64,000 nt of DNA from Anagrus nilaparvatae. Lineage: Eukaryota; Arthropoda; Insecta; Hymenoptera; Mymaridae. Both the position numbers and the translations under genes were made by a program. The notes beneath the pieces were generated by a model, which saw nothing but the letters and a program-made list of their open reading frames with translations, made no database searches and had not been told where the DNA came from. Below are positions 60,001 to 64,000 of the stretch, in pieces (within the stretch, counting starts at the first letter, position 1; each line of letters opens with the position of its first letter). The stretch spans positions 11,984,001 through 12,048,000 of the forward strand of contig JAKSXM010000040.1 in the NCBI GenBank assembly GCA_022575985.1. The letters are read 5' to 3'.

Positions 60001-63000
60001 AATTGCTTCCATCTTGATATATATCAAGCTTACTGTTACCAAATTAAGTAGACCTGGTTATAGTGACAGCGACAAGAAAATTTGCAAATATACTACAACT
60101 TAAAATATTCTATTTATACCGAATTTTACAGTATGGCTAATATAACTGCAAAAAAAATTTTAAATCGTCATTAACTAGAATCTACGTAGAAAATATTAAT
60201 CCATGTCTTGGATTCAAGACTTAAAATTGTTAAAAATATATAGTTAATTTGGTTTTCTGGGATTTTTTATAACTTTATTAAGCCTTTCTGGGACTTTTAC
60301 TTCTACAGCTCAATCTGAGATGCATTTTAAATACTGGGTGTTATATTTTCAAAAAAAGATTAAAACTAGCTATACCTTATTTTAGACATTTTATGATATA
60401 CACTAAGGAATATTTAAGAAAGTACGAAATAATAAGATATTCAGAATTTTAATAGATAACCTGATTACGGTGGCTTTCATGAATAACCAAAATATAAGAT
60501 TTATGCTAATTTTTAACTCTTAAAACTTGTCCGACTGATTTTTCGTTCATTTGAAATAAAATACTTAAGAAAATACTTTTTCGAATATTTTTTTATCTTA
60601 CTAAAATAATAAGTACATTAAATATCTGCAAAATATAAATAAAAAATAAAATAGCGATTGGCAATGTAATTTATAACGATTACTTATTAGACTAATTAAA
60701 TTAACGATTAGGATCTTAACCCGTTCTTATTAAACATGATTATTGTGAAAAATTGTTTTTACATTTATAATAAAATCTTAACTAAATAAATAAAAGTAAA
60801 GTTATCGACCAAAAATATTTTTTGCAGTGACTTATTTTAAAAATTGAGATTTTGAATAATATTTTTACTTATCTATTATAAACACATTCTAGTGCATACA
60901 AATAAGTATATATTAAATTCTTATTAAAATATCAAACCATCGCTTTGAAAAATGAATACTCTAAATTTAAAATGATAAAGTTTATTTACAAAATTTTAGT
61001 AAATTAAAAAAATTACATAATTTAATATAATTTAACATAATATTCTATGCGTCATAAATTTACATATTTTTTTCAAAATATACTAATAATTTCATAAAAT
61101 TATAGCCGGTGTGCTTAAACACAATCTGTTAGGTTAGATACAAAATTGTATCACTTTTAAGTTTTGATTTAACGAAAAATTCATAGATTAATTTCGATTT
61201 ATAAGCCTATGCTCGCAATAGGTAACATTTCTATATTAAATTGCTTCCATCTTGATATATATCAAGCTTACTGTTACCAAATTAAGTAGACCTGGTTATA
61301 GTGACAGCGACAAGAAAATTTGCAAATATACTACAACTTAAAATATTCTATTTATACCGAATTTTACAGTATGGCTAATATAACTGCAAAAAAAATTTTA
61401 AATCGTCATTAACTAGAATCTACGTAGAAAATATTAATCCATGTCTTGGATTCAAGACTTAAAATTGTTAAAAATATATAGTTAATTTGGTTTTCTGGGA
61501 TTTTTTATAACTTTATTAAGCCTTTCTGGGACTTTTACTTCTACAGCTCAATCTGAGATGCATTTTAAATACTGGGTGTTATATTTTAAAAAAAAGATTA
61601 AAACTAGCTATACCTTATTTTAGACATTTTATGATATACACTAAGGAATATTTAAGAAAGTACGAAATAATAAGATATTCAGAATTTTAATAGATAACCT
61701 GATTACGGTGACTTTCATGAATAACCAAAATATAAGATTCATGCTAAATTTTAATACTTAAAACTTATATTATTTAATATAATTTAACATAATATTCTAT
61801 GCATCATAAATTTACATTTTTTTTTAAAATATACTAATCATTTCATAAAATTATAGCCGGTGTGCTTAAACACAATCTGTTTGAATAGTTACTAAATTGT
61901 ATCACTTTTAAGTTTTGATTTAACGAAATATTTATAGATTAATTTTATAAGCCTATGCTCGAAAAAGGTAACTTTACTATATTAAATTCTTTCCATTTTA
62001 ATATATATCAAGCTAACTATTACTAAAATAAGTAGACCCAGTTATAGTGACATGGACAAGAAAATTTTCAAATATGCTACAACTTAAAATATTTTATTTA
62101 TACCGAATTTCACAGTATGACTAAAAAAAGTCCAAAAAAAATTTTAGATCATCATTAAAAAGAATCTACGTAGAAAATATTAATCAATGTCTTTGATTAA
62201 AAACTTAAAATTATTCAAAATATATAGTTAATTTGGTTTTCTGGGATTTTTTATAACTTTATTAAGCCTTTCTGGGACTTTTACTTCTACAGCTCAATCG
62301 GAGATGCATTTTAAATACTGGGTGTTATATTTTCAAAAAAAGATTAAAACTAGCTATACCTTATTTTAGACATTTTATGATATACACTAAGGAATATTTA
62401 AGAAAGTACGAAATAATAAGATATTCAGAATTTTAATAGATAACCTGATTACGGTGACTTTCATGAATAACCAAAATATAAGATTCATGCTAATATTTAA
62501 CTCTTAAAACTTGTCCGACTGATTTTTCGTTCATTTGAAATAAATTACTTAAGAAAATACTTTTTCGAATATTTTTATATCTTACTAAAATAATAAGTAC
62601 ATTAAATATCTGCAAAATATAAATAAAAAATAAAATAGCGATTGGCAATGTAATTTATAACGATTACTTATTAGACTAATTAAATTAACGATTAGGATCT
62701 TAACCCATTCTTATTAAACATGATTATTGTGAAAAATTTTTTTTACATTTATAATTAAATCTTAACTAAATAAATAAAAGTAAAGTTATCGAACATAAAT
62801 ATTTTTTGCAGTGACTTATTTGAAAAATAGAGATTTTGAATAATATTTTTACTTAACTATTATAAACACATTCTAGTGCATATAAATAAATATATATTGA
62901 ATTCTTATTAAAATATCAAACCATCGCTTTGAAAAATGAATACTCGAAATTTAAAATGATAAAGTTTATTTACAAAATTTTAGTAAATTAAAAAAATTAC

Positions 63001-64000
63001 ATAATTTAATATAATTTAACATAAAATTTTATGCGTCATAAATTTACATATTTTTTTCAAAATATACTAATAATTTCATAAATTTATAGCCGGTGTGCTT
63101 AAACACAATCTGTTTGGTTAGATACAAAATTGTATGACTTTTAAGTTTTGATTTAACGAAAAATTCATAGATTAATTTCGATTTATAAGCCTATGCTCGC
63201 AATAGGTAACTTTTCTATATTAAATTGCTTCCATCTTGATATATATCAAGCTTACTGTTACCAAATTAAGTAGACCTGATTATAGTGACAGCGACGAGAA
63301 AATTTGCAAATATACTACAACTTAAAATATTCTATTTATACCGAATTTTACAGGATGGCTAATAAAACTGCAAAAAAAATTTTAAATCTTCATTAACTAG
63401 AATCTACGTAGAAAATATTAATCAATGTCTTGGATTCAAAACTTAAAATTGTTAAAAATATATAGTTAATTTGGTTTTCTGGGATTTTTTATAACTTTAT
63501 TAAGCCTTTCTGGGACTTTTACTTCTACAGCTCAATCTGAGATGCATTTTAAATACTGGGTGTTATATTTTCAAAAAAAGATTAAAACTAGCTATACCTT
63601 ATTTTAGATATTTTATGATATACACTAAGGAGTATTTAAGAAAGTACGAAATAATAAGATATTCAGAATTTTAATAGATAACCTGATTACGGTGGCTTTC
63701 ATGAATAACCAAAATATAAGATTTATGCTAATTTTTAACTCTTAAAACTTGTCCGACTGATTTTTCGTTCATTTGAAATAAAATACTTAAGAAAATACTT
63801 TTTCGAATATTTTTTTATCTTACTAAAATAATAAGTACATTAAATATCTGCAAAATATAAATAAAAAATAAAATAGCGATTGGCAATGTAATTTATAACG
63901 ATTACTTATTAGACTAATTAAATTAACGATTAGGATCTTAACCCGTTCTTATTAAACATGATTATTGTGAAAAATTGTTTTTACATTTATAATAAAATCT

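Larger units (their letters stand above)
47348..64000 (+). repeat. Higher-order satellite array, long and short monomers
   Basis: A conserved box starting GGTTTTCTGGGATTTTTTAT recurs at 47348, 48097, 49347, 50586, 51332, 52570, 53317, 54555, 55793, 57031, 57778, 59013, 60251, 61489, 62235 and 63473. Spacings are about 1238 (long) or about 747 (short). From 53317 the order is L L L S, giving a higher-order period of about 4.46 kb that repeats from 57778. Each monomer carries CTTGATATATATCAAG (a 16-base dyad, altered in short monomers) and TCTACGTAGA. The array runs off the window edge. No gene inside. Confidence 0.93.

Noticed and set aside
47348..64000. CRISPR-like or phage-type repeat array
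   Set aside because: Units are 0.75-1.24 kb and contiguous, with no short repeats separated by unique spacers; this is eukaryotic satellite DNA.

Overview
This window is a strongly AT-rich stretch of animal nuclear DNA, most likely from an arthropod and probably an insect. That reading is inferred from the spliced pelota-type exons, the mix of transposon families and the tRNA-headed SINEs. No intact host gene was found. Almost everything recognisable is a transposable element, a large inverted repeat, a broken gene fragment or satellite DNA.

Layout, 1-23 kb. A Helitron-like 5' end with a short minisatellite opens the window (28-140). A 1.97-kb TA-flanked foldback element follows (2124-4092). 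A Penelope-like reverse transcriptase fragment (4153-5155) is split by a small MITE. A pogo-type transposon (5116-9546) has matching terminal inverted repeats and TA duplications; its spliced transposase gene (complement 6202-9152) carries one stop and two frameshifts. A SINE with a 14-bp target duplication lies at 10939-11590. Two large inverted repeats follow. The first is 13066-16156. The second, 16560-20379, carries rearranged pieces of the ribosome-rescue gene pelota in both orientations. A Helitron 3' terminus and a MITE sit near 22.5 kb.

Layout, 23-43 kb. A Ginger-like integrase transposon (23037-31455) has a TIR beginning TGTTACGCCCC, possible TATA duplications, and a five-exon integrase gene ending in a cysteine-rich tail. 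It is interrupted by a 4.3-kb element with roughly 1-kb inverted arms (26112-30444), which encodes an unfamiliar transposon-type protein and itself holds a pogo MITE and a poly-G minisatellite. A Ty3/gypsy-like LTR element on the minus strand (31765-37312) has GTGT duplications, a 1.3-kb 5' LTR containing seven serial hairpins, and a 3' side that lost the integrase core and two thirds of its LTR. It sits inside one arm of an older inverted repeat (31645-40394) that also holds two further inverted-repeat elements. A complete 1.12-kb Helitron on the minus strand (40610-41729) follows.

Layout, 43-64 kb. Degenerate, then increasingly regular, satellite DNA runs off the right end. From about 47.3 kb it consists of long (about 1238 bp) and short (about 747 bp) monomers in a higher-order order L-L-L-S (period about 4.46 kb), with a further near-copy about 10.9 kb apart. 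A 489-bp SINE with a 16-bp target duplication and a palindromic tRNA-containing insertion with a 12-bp duplication interrupt the older part.

The features do not form a pathway. They record successive nested insertions, inversions and array expansion in what looks like heterochromatin or a gene-poor repeat region. All identifications are by reading motifs; no database search was run.
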